Positions 1-10,488 of a stretch of 64,000 nt of DNA are shown in pieces. The DNA comes from Sphagnum compactum (Eukaryota; Bryophyta; Sphagnopsida; Sphagnales). The stretch is from positions 6,024,515 through 6,088,514 of the forward strand of contig OZ234499.1 of NCBI GenBank assembly GCA_965153455.1, written 5' to 3'. The translations under genes were made by a program, and so were the position numbers. How positions within the stretch are numbered: position 1 is the first letter of the stretch; each line of letters starts with the position of its first letter. The notes below the pieces were generated by a model, which did no database searches, was not told the DNA's origin, and was given only the letters and a program-made list of their open reading frames with translations.

Positions 1-1400
1 TATTTTTATTGCCAAACAATATAATCAACCAAACTAATATCATATAATTAAACACCAAATTTTTTTTCATGTTCAATAGTTGCAAAGAATACAACCTATT
101 CCAAAACCATTCAATTTTTTGTCCTTATTTTTTCCCCCATTTCTCTCCTTCTCATTGCCCCTATGCTATTTCAATTGTTGAAACCAGCTACATTCGAAAG
201 TACATTTTTTGGTTTCTTTTCATAATCTTTTTTCACAATAATTTTTTTGGTGGTTTCTATTCTTGTTTAAGTTTTCCTTGTCCCTTGCCACAAGGTAAGG
301 TATTAATTTTTACTTTTTTTTCATTCTTTTCCATTTTCTCCTCTTCCTTTTGTAAATGACTTGCAACAACATTCCATCATTTTAAAATGTAGTAGTATGT
401 TTTAGTAATTTTAGTCCCAAATCATTGGCCAATTATAGTCATAATATCCTATTTTAAATTGTTTGAAAGATATTGATATTTTAAAAATATTTGTAATTCA
501 CAAAAGGCCATGAACCCAATTTTTGGAAAATAGAAATGTGAAATAACTTCACTTGTGAATGTGACTTGTTGATTTTCTTAGAATCAAAGAACCGTGGGGA
601 AAGGTTGGTGCAAAACACCTACTAAAAACCAATATATTTATTGAATTTGTTTAGTTTGTATTATAATAAGTATTGAAAATGTGATAGACTTTTAATATTG
701 AATTGAAACTTATGTCATTGCATAATTTCTTGACATTTCCAATTCACTATGGTTTTTAAGTCACTAAGATTTCTAAGTAAAGGAGCAGAAAGGTGTTCCT
801 AGTGTTATTGTAAGGAACTGAGAATGAAAAAACTCTGTTTTTAGTAAGAGGAAGGTTCATTTAAATGATAAACAATGTCTAAAATTGTATAGAAGATATA
901 GTTTGTCAAATTGTAAATAAAATAGATTAGGTATCATCATGTATATATGTGTACTTTAATTTTCTTATTATGTTTGAAATTATAATATATAAAAAATAGA
1001 TCATTTGATTTTATTTTTAAAGTTATATAAATTTCATAATATGTAAAAATTTCTATGCACATTTTTTTTTATATGGGTGAAAGATTTGCATATGTACATT
1101 ATTAGAAAGGGGTAGCTAGGATACTTTCAATGCTTGAAGTTTTAGTTATGTAAAGAAACTAATAAAAAAAATGGATGGATGAGGAAGGGTTTTTTTTGGC
1201 AAGGTTGCTACAAAATGACTAAGATAACATCTAAACATTTAAACTAATTAGATGGGTTGAAATTGGAAATATAAAAAAAATCATGTACATTATAATGAAT
1301 AGATAACCATAATGTTTGTAATATATTTTATGAGATTACATTTATATGAATTGGATTGAAAAAGTTATAATCTAAACCATGGGATTGAAATCATTTGGTG
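1..1400. other. AT-rich intergenic stretch, no gene seen
   Basis: No open frame here has protein-like composition; the short frame at 69-359 is Phe/Ser-rich and looks like translated T-rich DNA. The stretch lies downstream of the minus-strand Helitron helicase, so the element's 3' end (a short hairpin followed by CTRR) could lie here, but I could not fix one. Confidence 0.6.
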
Positions 1401-1440
1401 TTAAATTACCACATATAAGTAAATGTTTTCGATTTGTTAC

Positions 1441-1860
1441 TCACAATAACATGACATATGTTAGACCTAGTGCAAAAGAATTTCTTACTTTTATAACAAC
1501 TTTGTTTGAAATAGTAGCTTGTTGAGCTTTATGACCAGTAATAGCATAACCCAATAAAATGGGAAATTTGACTTTATAAAAATTGTTTTCATATGTATAT
1601 TTCATTTTGTAATTACATTGTTTTAATGTAAGTTGAAATCCAATGTTTAAAATTTCTATAGTTATATCCGATATAATTTTATTTTCATTTAATTTTATAA
1701 ATGTAATTATTGCGAATGCTCCATTTATTGCTCCTTTTGACATATCGATATTTTCAGTTATAAGGACCAAAGCTTCAACTGTAATTCTTTTAATGTGGTC
1801 AAAATGAGAATCTTTAATCCATTGTTGCATGTGTTCAAATTTTAAAACATTTGTATCCAA
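1441..1860 (-). pseudogene. Helitron helicase C-terminal part, broken
   Basis: This 139-residue frame shows the C-terminal Pif1 signatures: Asn-Ile-Asp-Met-Ser-Lys-Gly-Ala-Ile-Asn-Gly (usually N-x-D-x2-x-G-L-x-N-G), then Phe-Pro-Ile-Leu-Leu-Gly-Tyr-Ala-Ile-Thr-Gly-His-Lys-Ala-Gln-Gln-Ala-Thr (usually F-P-L-x3-A-x-T-I-H-K-S-Q-G-x-T), and a final Tyr-Val-Met-Leu-Leu in place of Y-V-A-L-S-R. Several signature residues have drifted, consistent with an old non-functional copy. Confidence 0.82.
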
Positions 1861-3016
1861 TGCAACATCAAAAATTTAATTTGATGAAAATAATTTCTCA
1901 AGTACTAGGTCCACATCTCTTCGATGAATACAAAGAATTGTTGTAGTTGCATTTATGTTTGAAAGTATTTCATATTCTAAAACCATGCACCTCAATAAAA
2001 CATTATTAATTTTTATTTGACTTGGTTGTCTACATCAAATAATATTTACAAAATTTAAATAGATTAGATCACTTGCATGTCTCATTGAGGAACTAATATG
2101 ATGATGAGTTGCATTTAACCAACATGGTGTTGTAGATATATGACAACTTCTACAACATTTTTCTTTGTTAGAATATGAATATACATTTACATATTGCTAG
2201 TATTTGCAATAAATCACCAACTAATAAGACCAAGAAAAATTCAAAAGGATTAACAACATTTTGAAAAGACTATTATAAACATTGTTCAATAGCACATAAA
2301 ACGATACTTGTCATCATAAATATTTCATCAATTACAATTAGATATGCTTGCTTTATTGTTTCTAATGTTGTACTCAGTTCTATGATTATAATTAAATATC
2401 CTCTTATTGGGATTTAAAACATTGAATGGGGTGAAAACATCATAAAATATACAGAAAAAATAGTTATTTCCAAAACAGTCCAAAAATAGTCCAATTTTTG
2501 CAAAAGTAAAAGAAAGTAAATTGAAAATAATTGAAAATAACATAATAAAATCATGGTGTCTTTTTTTGAGTTTATGATGAGGTGATTACAAAATTTGAAA
2601 AACTTTGGCATGCAATAAAAATAGATAACAAATATGTTTGAAAATGATTAATCAAATTGAGTTTCAAACCTACTTTTCCATGAGAAGTTTGATGTATTTT
2701 ATTATAATATTTAAATGTTGAGAACTTAAAAATACATTTTAGAGCTACATCTTGTTGAAAATGGAGAATATTCAATAATTCATCTACTTTCACCTACTTG
2801 TGCAAGTTTGGACAACCAAAAAAGTAAAAAAAGGTAATTATTGTTTTTTTAAAATATACTTGAATGCATATTAAATATGTGATTAATCAACATCATTGTG
2901 GTAAAATTAAAGATTGTCCTCATGTTGATCATTACATTAAAAAACATTTCAATTTTCAATACATTAAAACGTGTTTATGGCTATTGTTTTTTTTTGTGAC
3001 AAGGAACATAAATTGT

Positions 3017-3391
3017 TTACTTTATCATGCTTTCACCCAATGTACAGTAAGTGCATGTGATAATAATTGTAATGCACCAGCTCTTGTTGTAGCTAAAAGC
3101 AACATTTTTTTGCCTTGTAGTTGAAGTTGATGAGTCAAATATTTCACAAAAAAATGTTTTTCCAGAACCTAGAGGTCCTTGAAATGTATGGAGTCCTTTA
3201 TTGATAAAAGTTAACAAATCAAAAATATGTTTTTGTTCTTCATTAAATATTGATGTTTCAAACATATCATTGAAAATATGACGTGGAAAATTAATATGAC
3301 ATTGTTCATTTTCCAAATTCAATATGGAAGACCTTGATGGATTTGGAAGTTGGTGGTGTTCTAAATCTAAGTATGGATGCAATTCTAACAT
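3017..3391 (-). pseudogene. Helitron helicase N-terminal part with Walker A, broken
   Basis: The 124-residue frame contains F-N-E-E-Q-K-H-I-F followed by F-Q-G-P-L-G-S-G-K-T-F-F, the Q-motif-like region and Walker A of Pif1-type superfamily 1B helicases as found in Helitrons. The Walker A Gly-Lys-Thr is intact. Coding similarity is lost at the downstream end of the frame, and the middle helicase motifs (about 1,900-3,000) are scattered across short frames. Confidence 0.82.
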
Positions 3392-4039
3392 TTTATTGAA
3401 TAATTGTGTTTGTTTCTCATTTTCAAATAGATTTAGTGTTGCATATTGGTGAAGAAAGTTGTGTAAAGATTCAAGATTTGGTAATCAATTTCGAATTTGA
3501 CATTCATATACATAGGATTGATGGATGTTACAATTTGAAAGTAACATTATTTCCATCACAAAAAGGTTTCTTTTGTAATAACACATTGTAAAAAAAAACC
3601 TTCACTATTGTGAATAGGATGAAAGTTTGTAAATCTTACCAATTTTTCATTTTTGTAAATAATAAAACATAAAGCATCTTTCCCATATTGTTGAAATGAA
3701 GGATGTACCATTTTTTAAAATTCATATTTTTCAAAATATTCATAAAATGTCAAAGATTCTAATTTTGATGGTCTAGATTTGTAAATGTCAATAGGATGAA
3801 AACCTTAAAATCTTGATTTTGATAATACTTTTGTTTGAAGATGTGGATGTTTACTGTCAATGTATTTCACTGCTATATTTTTTTGTACGATTAGAATTTG
3901 TAAACATGTTAATGCAACTTCTGTTGGTGATATAGGTTTCAACATGATCAATGTAGAAATCAATTTTAATTAGACTGGTGAAATGTTGTGTAGACCTAAA
4001 CAACTTGCATTTTTGGTATTTAGTTCTTTACAACCATGT

Positions 4040-4619
4040 GATTCACATTTCATTGAATATTTCAATAAATAATGTGACCAAAGTGATGATGTACTTCATA
4101 ACATGTTCATATGTGCACCTAACAACAATAATAATGTTGGATGATAAACAACAACATTACGATTTGCATATCTAGGTCTATAATATTCCCATCTATTTAA
4201 TACATTATTCAGTGTTGAATTTTTTGAAATATGTTGTGAATAAGGAAATCCAAATTCGCATTGATTATTATTTTTTTGCATACATCGATTGTGACAACTA
4301 TGTAATTGTTTACGTACCATTAATTTATATAATAAATTTTGCATACTATCTGATGGTTCTATGAACTTATTTGTAGTTGCATTTAATATTGCAGGTACAA
4401 ATGCAATAATTTCTTTTCCAATTCTTTCAACATTTTCTTTTTTGACCCACAAAATGACATGAGCATGAACAAAACCACGATGTTGTAGTTCATATTGAAT
4501 AACATATTTTGCAATTGTACCAATAACACCATTTTTTGAAAGAATATTTTTTGCATAAATTGTTCAAATCTACTATGAAATATTGTTGCACATTCAATTA
4601 AGCAATCTTTCCATGTCAT
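4040..4619 (-). pseudogene. Helitron Rep domain (HUH + Y2), broken
   Basis: On the complement at about 4,441-4,500 the translation runs I-Q-Y-E-L-Q-H-R-G-F-V-H-A-H-V-I-L-W. This contains the H-A-H (HUH) metal-binding motif of rolling-circle Rep proteins in its Helitron setting. The next frame (4,096-4,452) holds the Trp-x-Tyr-Tyr-Arg-Pro-Arg and Gly-Ala-His-Met-Asn-Met blocks. At about 4,045-4,080 the complement reads H-Y-L-L-K-Y-S-M-K, matching the Y-x2-K-Y catalytic-tyrosine motif. A frame change occurs right after the HUH block (frames 4,383-4,619 and 4,096-4,452 overlap) and a stop precedes the tyrosine block. Confidence 0.85.
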
Positions 4620-4957
4620 ATTAACATCAATTTTTTTGATTAATTTATCTTATTGATCAATTTTTTCCCATCTTAATGATGACCTTTTGATTAGATGTGA
4701 AAGTTAGAAAAAAATGTGGCATACCAAACTTTGCTACCATTGTTAATAAATCTTGCAAATGTGATTTATGCCATCTAGGTGAGCTTTTTAACTTTGATGG
4801 CAAATGAAATTTCATTATATGATTAATTACATCTAATTATGTCATTGTTGAATTTTCTAAATTTATTTTTTCAACATCTTTCTCAAGACATGTTTTTGAA
4901 GTATGTTGTAAAAGTTGAATTGATTGATATATATCATACATAAATAATAAATAAGGT

Positions 4958-5900
4958 TTACAATGTAAAAGGGGAAAATAACATAGTCATGTGATATTTA
5001 AAATAGGTATGTAATGAAATTTTCCCATCATGTGCACCTTCACCTTGAGGAAATAAAAATGGAAAAAGGGTGGTTTCTAAAACCATGAAAGGAATATTAG
5101 TTTCTAAGCCTTCAATATGTTTCGTAAATTGTTTAGGAATTATAATTGAATTTTTCATGTTTCTTTTTTATAAATTTTTAATTATATAAAAATATTTTTT
5201 TGGAGGTGCTGATGATATTCCTCATATTAAATAAAAATGACAAATTTTGATAGTTTTCATCTATGTGCATAGATTGAAAACTTTCATGGGTATTATGATT
5301 TTGAAGTATGTTGTTAACAACTTCAAATGACAATATACACATACTATTTGTCTTGTTTGTTTGTTCAACTATTGTAAAATAGGATTTTAATAAAGGGTTT
5401 GTATTCATGTTTTGTAAAAACATTGGCATTATCATATCCATTATTTCACTTCTAGTAATGTTCTTTCTAATGTATGATCCCAACTTGGTAATGGACTATT
5501 TAAAAGATTTTTTTAGTAATTTGTCCTACACTAAAACCCCAATGTTTTTCTTCAATATGTAAACCTATATCAACCAATGATAACAATTGAATATATATAA
5601 GATGAATTGATATCATCAAATTCATGTAATTTGGAGAATGAAGAACTATATATGAAGTTCTATATGCATTATATTTATCTTTATCACATTTTTTCATATA
5701 AACATAAGTGTTCCATTTTCATTTGTAGTGTATTTAGCTAGTATGCAATTTGCAATGTGTATACGATGTGTATCTAACTATAGGAGAAATTGCATTATTA
5801 TACATATTATTTCTTTCTTGAAATGTTCATTATGGTGACTCAATTTAACAGATCCACATAATGCATAACATTTTATTTTTGTAGAAGTATTTAAATTGAA
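4958..5900 (-). pseudogene. Helitron N-terminal region, broken
   Basis: The 66-residue frame at 4,958-5,158 holds a Phe-Pro-Phe-Leu-Phe-Pro-Gln-Gly-Glu-Gly stretch followed by Lys-Ile-Ser-Leu-His-Thr-Tyr, the usual pattern of the Helitron-like N domain just before Rep. Frames at 5,178-5,483 and 5,500-5,697 give more of the same protein. Near 5,850-5,880 the complement encodes a Cys-x2-Cys-Gly pair that may be a decayed zinc-binding motif. Frameshifts separate all of these. Confidence 0.7.
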
Positions 5901-6060
5901 ACTTGTCCAATCATCAAAAAGTTTATTTCTTGAATGCCAACTATGATCATATGGTTGAAATTGTTGAACACAGTTTTTTTTTTACATAATCATAAATATG
6001 TTGTTTATATTTCATTTTGGTGAACAAATATTCAAATTTCTAAAAAGCTAAAATACTAAT

Positions 6061-6437
6061 GCCTCCCTTGGCTTGAAAGGAACAAGTGAAAATGACCTTA
6101 AGAAAGAAAAAAAGGGGGAAGGGTTTAAGAAATACTAACCACTGTTTTATTCCTTGCTTGCCCGCCTCCCATTTAAGATATATGCCCAAGAATAACAAAA
6201 AGAAAGCCTCTAATGCCCTCAAAAGAATACTAAACATTATTTTGTTTTTTATAAAGTGGTAGTAAAAAGAGGAAATTGCTTTTAGAAAAAAAAAGAAAAA
6301 AAACCCTTAAAAACTACCAACCACTATTTTATATTTTGCTTATCAAAGGAGGGGAAACCAAAGCCTCCTTTGGCCTGAAAAAAAGGTTGTTGTTGTCTTT
6401 CTTGCTTGCTTGTTACCCATTTAAGATGTATGTCATG
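6061..6437. repeat. Two tandem copies of a dispersed A/T-rich repeat
   Basis: Blocks at about 6,061-6,190 and 6,293-6,437 share the order: purine-rich start, 'actaccaaccact-ttttat', 'cttgcttgcc', 'cccatttaagat'. Related blocks occur at about 12,972-13,045 and 16,508-16,590, so this is a dispersed family. Copies lie close to both ends of the neighbouring LTR retrotransposon. The family is unknown to me; a non-autonomous or SINE-like element is possible. Confidence 0.5.
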
Positions 6438-6675
6438 ACGTGTAGTGTCGTGACGTTCGGTGTCGTAAGGGTGTAAATCCATAGTAAACTCTATTGAACA
6501 AAAAAACTAGAACTAGTCAAAGGTAAAAACTAATCAACCAAAAAGAGATGCACACACATATATATATACAATGCACAAGAGGAGGCTGAGATGAAATTCT
6601 CATGTATTTCTCCCCTAGACCTGAGCCGGGAAAAGCGTGGCATGGTTAAAATAGAAATCAAGGTGCTGTAAGAGA

Positions 6676-6838
6676 ACATGATGAACAGTACCAAATGCCG
6701 GCAGGAACTTGAGTGAGCTCCGGCTTGAGGCAGAATAGATGGTATCCACCATTACAATTATTGCAAAGCAACATCTAATCAGCATCGTTTGTCCTTTGAC
6801 ATACTTGACATGGATAGTCAAGTGGAGGAATCCAAGTC
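6676..6838 (-). pseudogene. PHD zinc finger at the 3' end of the retrotransposon pol region
   Basis: On the complement 6,810 to 6,676 the 45-codon frame spells a complete Cys4-His-Cys3 pattern: C-x2-C, 11 residues, C-x2-C, 4 residues, H-x2-C, 14 residues, C-x2-C, with the diagnostic Trp two residues before the seventh Cys and a Tyr before the His. That is the PHD finger consensus; PHD fingers read the histone H3 tail. One in-frame stop (TAG) lies between the second and third Cys. The finger starts about 20 residues after the integrase C-terminal module, separated by one frameshift. Many Ty3/gypsy elements have a chromodomain at this site; here a different reader module sits there. Confidence 0.82.
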
Positions 6839-7740
6839 AACGTGATGATGGTAGGATCCAAGTTCGGAGGTGGTAGGGCGCACAATTTTTGGAATGGTCC
6901 CGAATTGTGCATCCGTCAGCTCCTTGCAACTCCAACACACTTGAAAGCTTGGTTGCTTTAATCTTCAAGATAGTGCGACTAGAAGAAGTTTTTAGAGTTC
7001 CATTAGCGGCCTTCTTTGCGATGACCCTAGCCCAAGTGGCTGGCCCCAAACCTACTTAGGACTTGTTGTAAGAAAGCCTGGCTGGTGCTATGTGATGACT
7101 TATCTGGCAGCACAACAAGTTCGACCCACTTTGAAAAATGTTCAATCATAATCATGATGTAGACATTACCCCTGGAGGTCTGTGGTAACTCTCCAGCTAA
7201 ATCACATGACCAGCGATAAAACATGCCTTGAATAGGGAGTGGAAAAAGCATGAGTTGTCGAGAGGAGAAGGAAGTTCTCACTTTATCACATTGTTCACAC
7301 CTAGCAATGACGTCTCGGACTTAAACATACATACCTCTCCAATGGTAATGAGGAGCGAGAAGGCTCTAAGTACGCTTAATTCCAAAGTGTCTAAGCTCCG
7401 AATGTACCTTCTAAATAAGACCAGGCCGTTCATGTGGTCGAGGAACCACTCTGTCGCCTTGTGGTAAACATCGGACGAGGTGATTGTCCCTCCATGAGTA
7501 ACGTTTGGACTGTTGTTGTATGTGATCCCGATGACTTGATGGCACTTGGGGAGGGTATTCCCCATGCTGAAGAAATTTCAAAGTGTCCAAGTCCTCCCAT
7601 ATATCCACAATGGGATGCTCAACCAGGTTACATTGCAATAATGCAAGATAATTAGATGCATAAGATACATGTATTGCTGGAATCTGGTCGAAGCCTTGCC
7701 TAACTTCTGAGAAATCTTCAGAAGTAGTGAGGGATCTCCG
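6839..7740 (-). pseudogene. Retrotransposon integrase, internally deleted
   Basis: The H-x-H/C-x2-C zinc-binding region is readable at about 7,270-7,450 (His-Tyr-His-Trp-x-Gly-Met-Tyr and Arg-Cys-x2-Cys-Asp on the complement). The start of the catalytic core follows in the frame at 7,027-7,281: W-S-C-D-L-A-G-E-L-P, then Y-I-M-I-M-I-E-H-F-S-K-W, with the first catalytic Asp. The sequence then jumps from F-L-Q-Q-V-L-S-R-F-G straight to a C-terminal module (6,837-7,049) ending in D-H-S-K-N-C-A-P. The second Asp and the Glu of the DDE triad are missing, so a segment of roughly 100 or more residues has been lost. Confidence 0.8.
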
Positions 7741-8390
7741 CGACATGGTATCCGCGTTCTGATGTGTAATACCAGGTCCGTGAATAACCTTGAATTCATA
7801 CTCTTGAAGTATAAGCGCCCAACGAGTTAACTTACCAGTAAGCTTGTCGTTGGTCATCAACCACTTGATAGGTTGGTGGTCGGTATACAAAGTGCCATAA
7901 AAATAGGGCCTGAAATGTATGACGGCATATACAACAGCAAGACACTCCCCCTCGTATGAAGAGTAATTGCTCTCAACCTTGTTGTTACTTCGGGATGCAT
8001 AGGCGATAACATATTCCTTGCCTTCCTCATCAAGGTGGCCAAGAATAACACTAATACCAAGAGCCCTAGTCAGTGTGTAGAATGAAGACCTCGCTGAAAT
8101 CAGGTCTTTTCAAAATGGGGAACTTTGAAAGCTTTTCCTTGAGTGTGTTGCAAGCTTCCTAAGCCTCTTCACTCCATGTCCAAGCAACATCCTTCTTTAA
8201 CAATGCATAGAAAGGATGAACAATAGTACTGAAGTTTTGGACATAAATCCTATAGTAATTACATTGTCCGATGAAGTTCCTCAAAGTGTGAACATCAGTA
8301 GGATTGGGCATCTCCAAAATGGCTACTACTTTGGCCCAATGAACCATAATACCATTTGGCAAAATTCTATGTCTAAGGTAGACTATTGAA
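7740..8390 (-). pseudogene. Retrotransposon RNase H, frameshifted
   Basis: The complement of 8,159-8,362 encodes the RT-RNase H connection (L-R-N-F-I-G-Q-C-N-Y-Y-R). The frame at 7,857-8,060 is out of phase with the true RNase H frame, which reads Ser-Ser-Tyr-Glu-Gly-Glu-Cys-Leu-Ala-Val with the catalytic Glu. The next frame (7,411-7,890) continues with Y-T-D-H-Q-P-I-K-W-L and ends H-G-P-G-I-T-H-Q-N-A-D-T-M-S-R, the usual Ty3/gypsy RNase H close. At least two frame changes are needed to read it through. Confidence 0.82.
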
Positions 8391-9207
8391 GTGACAACAA
8401 CTCACACTTTTTAGGATGGATTTTCATATTAACTTCGTGGAACCTCTTGAATAACTCCTCAAGATGAGCCAAGTGCTGCAGGAGTCCCTTGCTATGCACT
8501 AAGACGTCACCTATGGAACACTTCAAGAAATCTGCCCCTTTGAGAACCTAGTCCATGACTCGCTGAAAGAAGACATGTGCATTCTTTAATCCAAAAGGCA
8601 TCACAAGCCATTCCCACAACTTGTTGCTTCCATGGAATGTCGTTTTCTTGCGATCCTTCGCAACGAACACAATCTGGTTGAAGCCTTGCCTCAAATCCAT
8701 AATTGTGAAGATGTTTGAGTCTCCAATGTTATCAAACAATTCTTTAGGGATGGGCATGGGGTACCTATCCTGACGTGTAACCAGGTTCAAAGGTCTATAA
8801 TCCTCGCACATCCTTTTCTCAGTCCATAATCCAGCTGAATCCTTCTTTGATGCCATTACTGTAGCGGTTGCGAAATTAGAACTTGATGGCTAAATGAGAC
8901 CAAGCTCATGGAGCTCTTTGCATCTTTCATCTACCAGTTCCCACTCATGTTTGCTCAACCTATGCCTCCTCTGATAGATGCGTGTCTCATCTATAAGGTT
9001 TATAAAAAACTGCATGGTCTTACACCTACCTAAGTCTTTCATTGAGAATGCGAACACATTTTCATATTTAATTAGCAAGTCTGTGACATGGTCTCTCTCC
9101 TTTTTGGTGAGCTGGTTCCCCATAACGAAAGGGTAGTTGGAAACACATGGAATGGAGTTGGAAAGTGTGTTTGAAGAACCTGGTGTATTGGGTTGTCCAC
9201 TATCCAA
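8390..9207 (-). pseudogene. Retrotransposon reverse transcriptase, broken
   Basis: The frame at 8,890-9,207 is the pre-RT region (V-F-A-F-S-M-K-D-L-G, then R-L-S-K-H-E-W-E-L-V-D-E-R-C). The frame at 8,548-8,856 contains the RT motifs D-Y-R-P-L-N, D-L-R-Q-G-F-N-Q-I (first catalytic Asp) and W-L-V-M-P-F-G-L-K-N-A. The catalytic box at about 8,500-8,520 reads C-S-I-G-D-V-L-V-H-S where the family has Y-x-D-D, so one of the two essential Asp residues is gone. Together with frame breaks this copy cannot reverse-transcribe. Confidence 0.9.
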
Positions 9208-9830
9208 CTACGCAGATTCGTAGAAGGTTATAATTGTTTCTCCAGAAGCTGATGTACCTCTAGGTGTATCAGAAACAACTTGAGTCAAATTACATGGTAC
9301 CTCCTCCCCCCCAACCCTAAAAGTGAAGTCTAGAGTGTTGAAAATAGGCAAGTGTACTTGGTTGGGTTGCCATGTAGTCGCATCGCCAGAACTGGAAGTT
9401 AATTGAATCAGTGTTAGTGTTGTGTACATTTGAAAGAGTACACAGGTTACCAACAAGAGACTAGATCTTGTGTCACTCAAGCCTTCTCCAAATCCAGCCG
9501 CTAAAAATCCTTGACACTCCCAACCTGAAATGATGAGGTCCACGAGGCCAAGTAATTCCATATGCTTCTTCTGAATTAGTTGTATGTCAGAGGGCAAGAA
9601 AGTGAACTAGCCTTCCATGCGGTGGTTACAAACTGTTGTGGAAATATGGTTATGAGCTCCATCATTCTCGATGCCACCACTTGCTTTGCAATAGGATCAA
9701 TGTTTACGTAAAAATACCTAAGAACCACCATCCCTGACTATAGTAGGGTTTCGAAACCTGTACCAATACCACCAAAGAGCTTTAGTAATGTAATCCCCTC
9801 CTTAGGCGGTGTCCAGGTGGTTAGCTGACG
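9208..9830 (-). pseudogene. C5 cytosine DNA methyltransferase remnant inside the retrotransposon
   Basis: On the complement of about 9,750-9,800 the frame reads G-I-T-L-L-K-L-F-G-G-I-G-T-G-F-E, the S-adenosylmethionine-binding motif I (F-x-G-x-G) of C5 methyltransferases. About 15-20 residues on, Y-V-N-I-D-P-I-A matches motif II. In the next frame (9,208-9,597), D-L-I-I-S-G-W-E-C-Q-G-F is catalytic motif IV (usually P-C-Q; here E-C-Q) with the catalytic Cys intact, followed by A-G-F-G-E-G-L-S-D-T-R-S. Motifs VI, VIII, the target recognition domain, IX and X are absent: the frame runs at once into the linker leading to reverse transcriptase, so an internal deletion removed the C-terminal two thirds. 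Stops also interrupt the first half. It lies in the pol order between protease and RT, so it belongs to the element rather than being a nearby host gene. Confidence 0.8.
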
Positions 9831-9835
9831 AAGTA

Positions 9836-10488
9836 TTAGCTTAATCGGTTCGCCATGGCTTTCCATGTTCTCAAATTTAGATAGAGCTTTGACCAAGGGC
9901 TCGTGGGTTGCTTTGAACCTACGTAAAACCTCTGGTCCATGTTGATGTCAGTAGGAACCACCCTTAAGCTTTTAGTAGCTTGGGCGTAAGCTATCTCCTC
10001 TTCATTTCCCTTTATCCACTCGTGGCTAGCTTGTTGGATGTAGGAAATGGTGTGTGTTTCCTTGAGCATATAATGGTGAGCCATAGGACTATGGTTCCCA
10101 TGTAAATCAAGGGCTATGTATCCCAGCTAGTGGCCATTAGTTTCCCAATCCACTTGGTAGTACGCATGCTCGAACCAATTGTCAATTGTGAAACCTGGTG
10201 GAAAAGGGCCTCTTGCCCAATGAACACATCGTAACTAGTGGCATTGGTGACTAAACATCTGACCCGTAGGCAAAGCTTTTGATCTATACCTTCATTGAGG
10301 TTAAATGCAATCAAATTCGAGCTCTCCCCAAGTACCTCCTCTATGTTCCCACTAGTGATGCGAATTTGCCACATAGATTTCCGTAGTTTCGAGTCGAGCA
10401 TGCCCATCTTTTTCGCGAATTAAACTTGAAGAATCACTGGTTGGGCACCTATATCAAGAAGTATCACTTTGGGTGTATGTCCTCCCAC
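9836..10488 (-). pseudogene. Retrotransposon aspartic protease region, broken
   Basis: The complement of 10,444-10,458 reads L-D-I-G-A within K-V-I-L-L-D-I-G-A-Q-P-V-I-L, the D-[ST/I]-G-A active-site motif of retroviral-type aspartic proteases. The following frame (10,114-10,407) includes N-A-T-S-Y-D-V-F-I-G, where families normally have the Y-D-V-I-L-G block near the protease end. It is separated from gag by a single in-frame TAG at about 10,489, and another stop follows the active site. The frame at 9,836-10,084 continues downstream without a recognised domain and leads into the methyltransferase remnant. Confidence 0.75.

Larger units (their letters stand above)
1441..6030 (-). mobile_element. 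Degenerate autonomous Helitron (RepHel), minus strand
   Basis: Reading from about 6,000 down to 1,441, protein fragments occur in the order expected of a Helitron RepHel polyprotein: N-terminal Helitron-like region, Rep nuclease with HUH and two-tyrosine motifs, then a Pif1-type helicase with Walker A and a C-terminal helicase motif. Every piece sits in a different frame or is cut by stops, so the copy is dead. Helitrons move by rolling-circle replication: Rep nicks DNA through tyrosines and the helicase unwinds it. I did not find the 5' TC or 3' CTRR/hairpin ends, so the boundaries are approximate. The family identification is strong; subtype (canonical versus Helitron2-like) is not determined. 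Confidence 0.88.

Noticed and set aside
1-1440. Helitron 3' terminus
   Set aside because: Several CTAG/CTAA-type sites exist, but none is preceded by a convincing hairpin on the correct strand.
6676-7049. Chromodomain at the retrotransposon integrase end
   Set aside because: I looked for one because it is common in Ty3/gypsy elements, but the Cys/His spacing fits a PHD finger and no chromodomain aromatic cage pattern is present.
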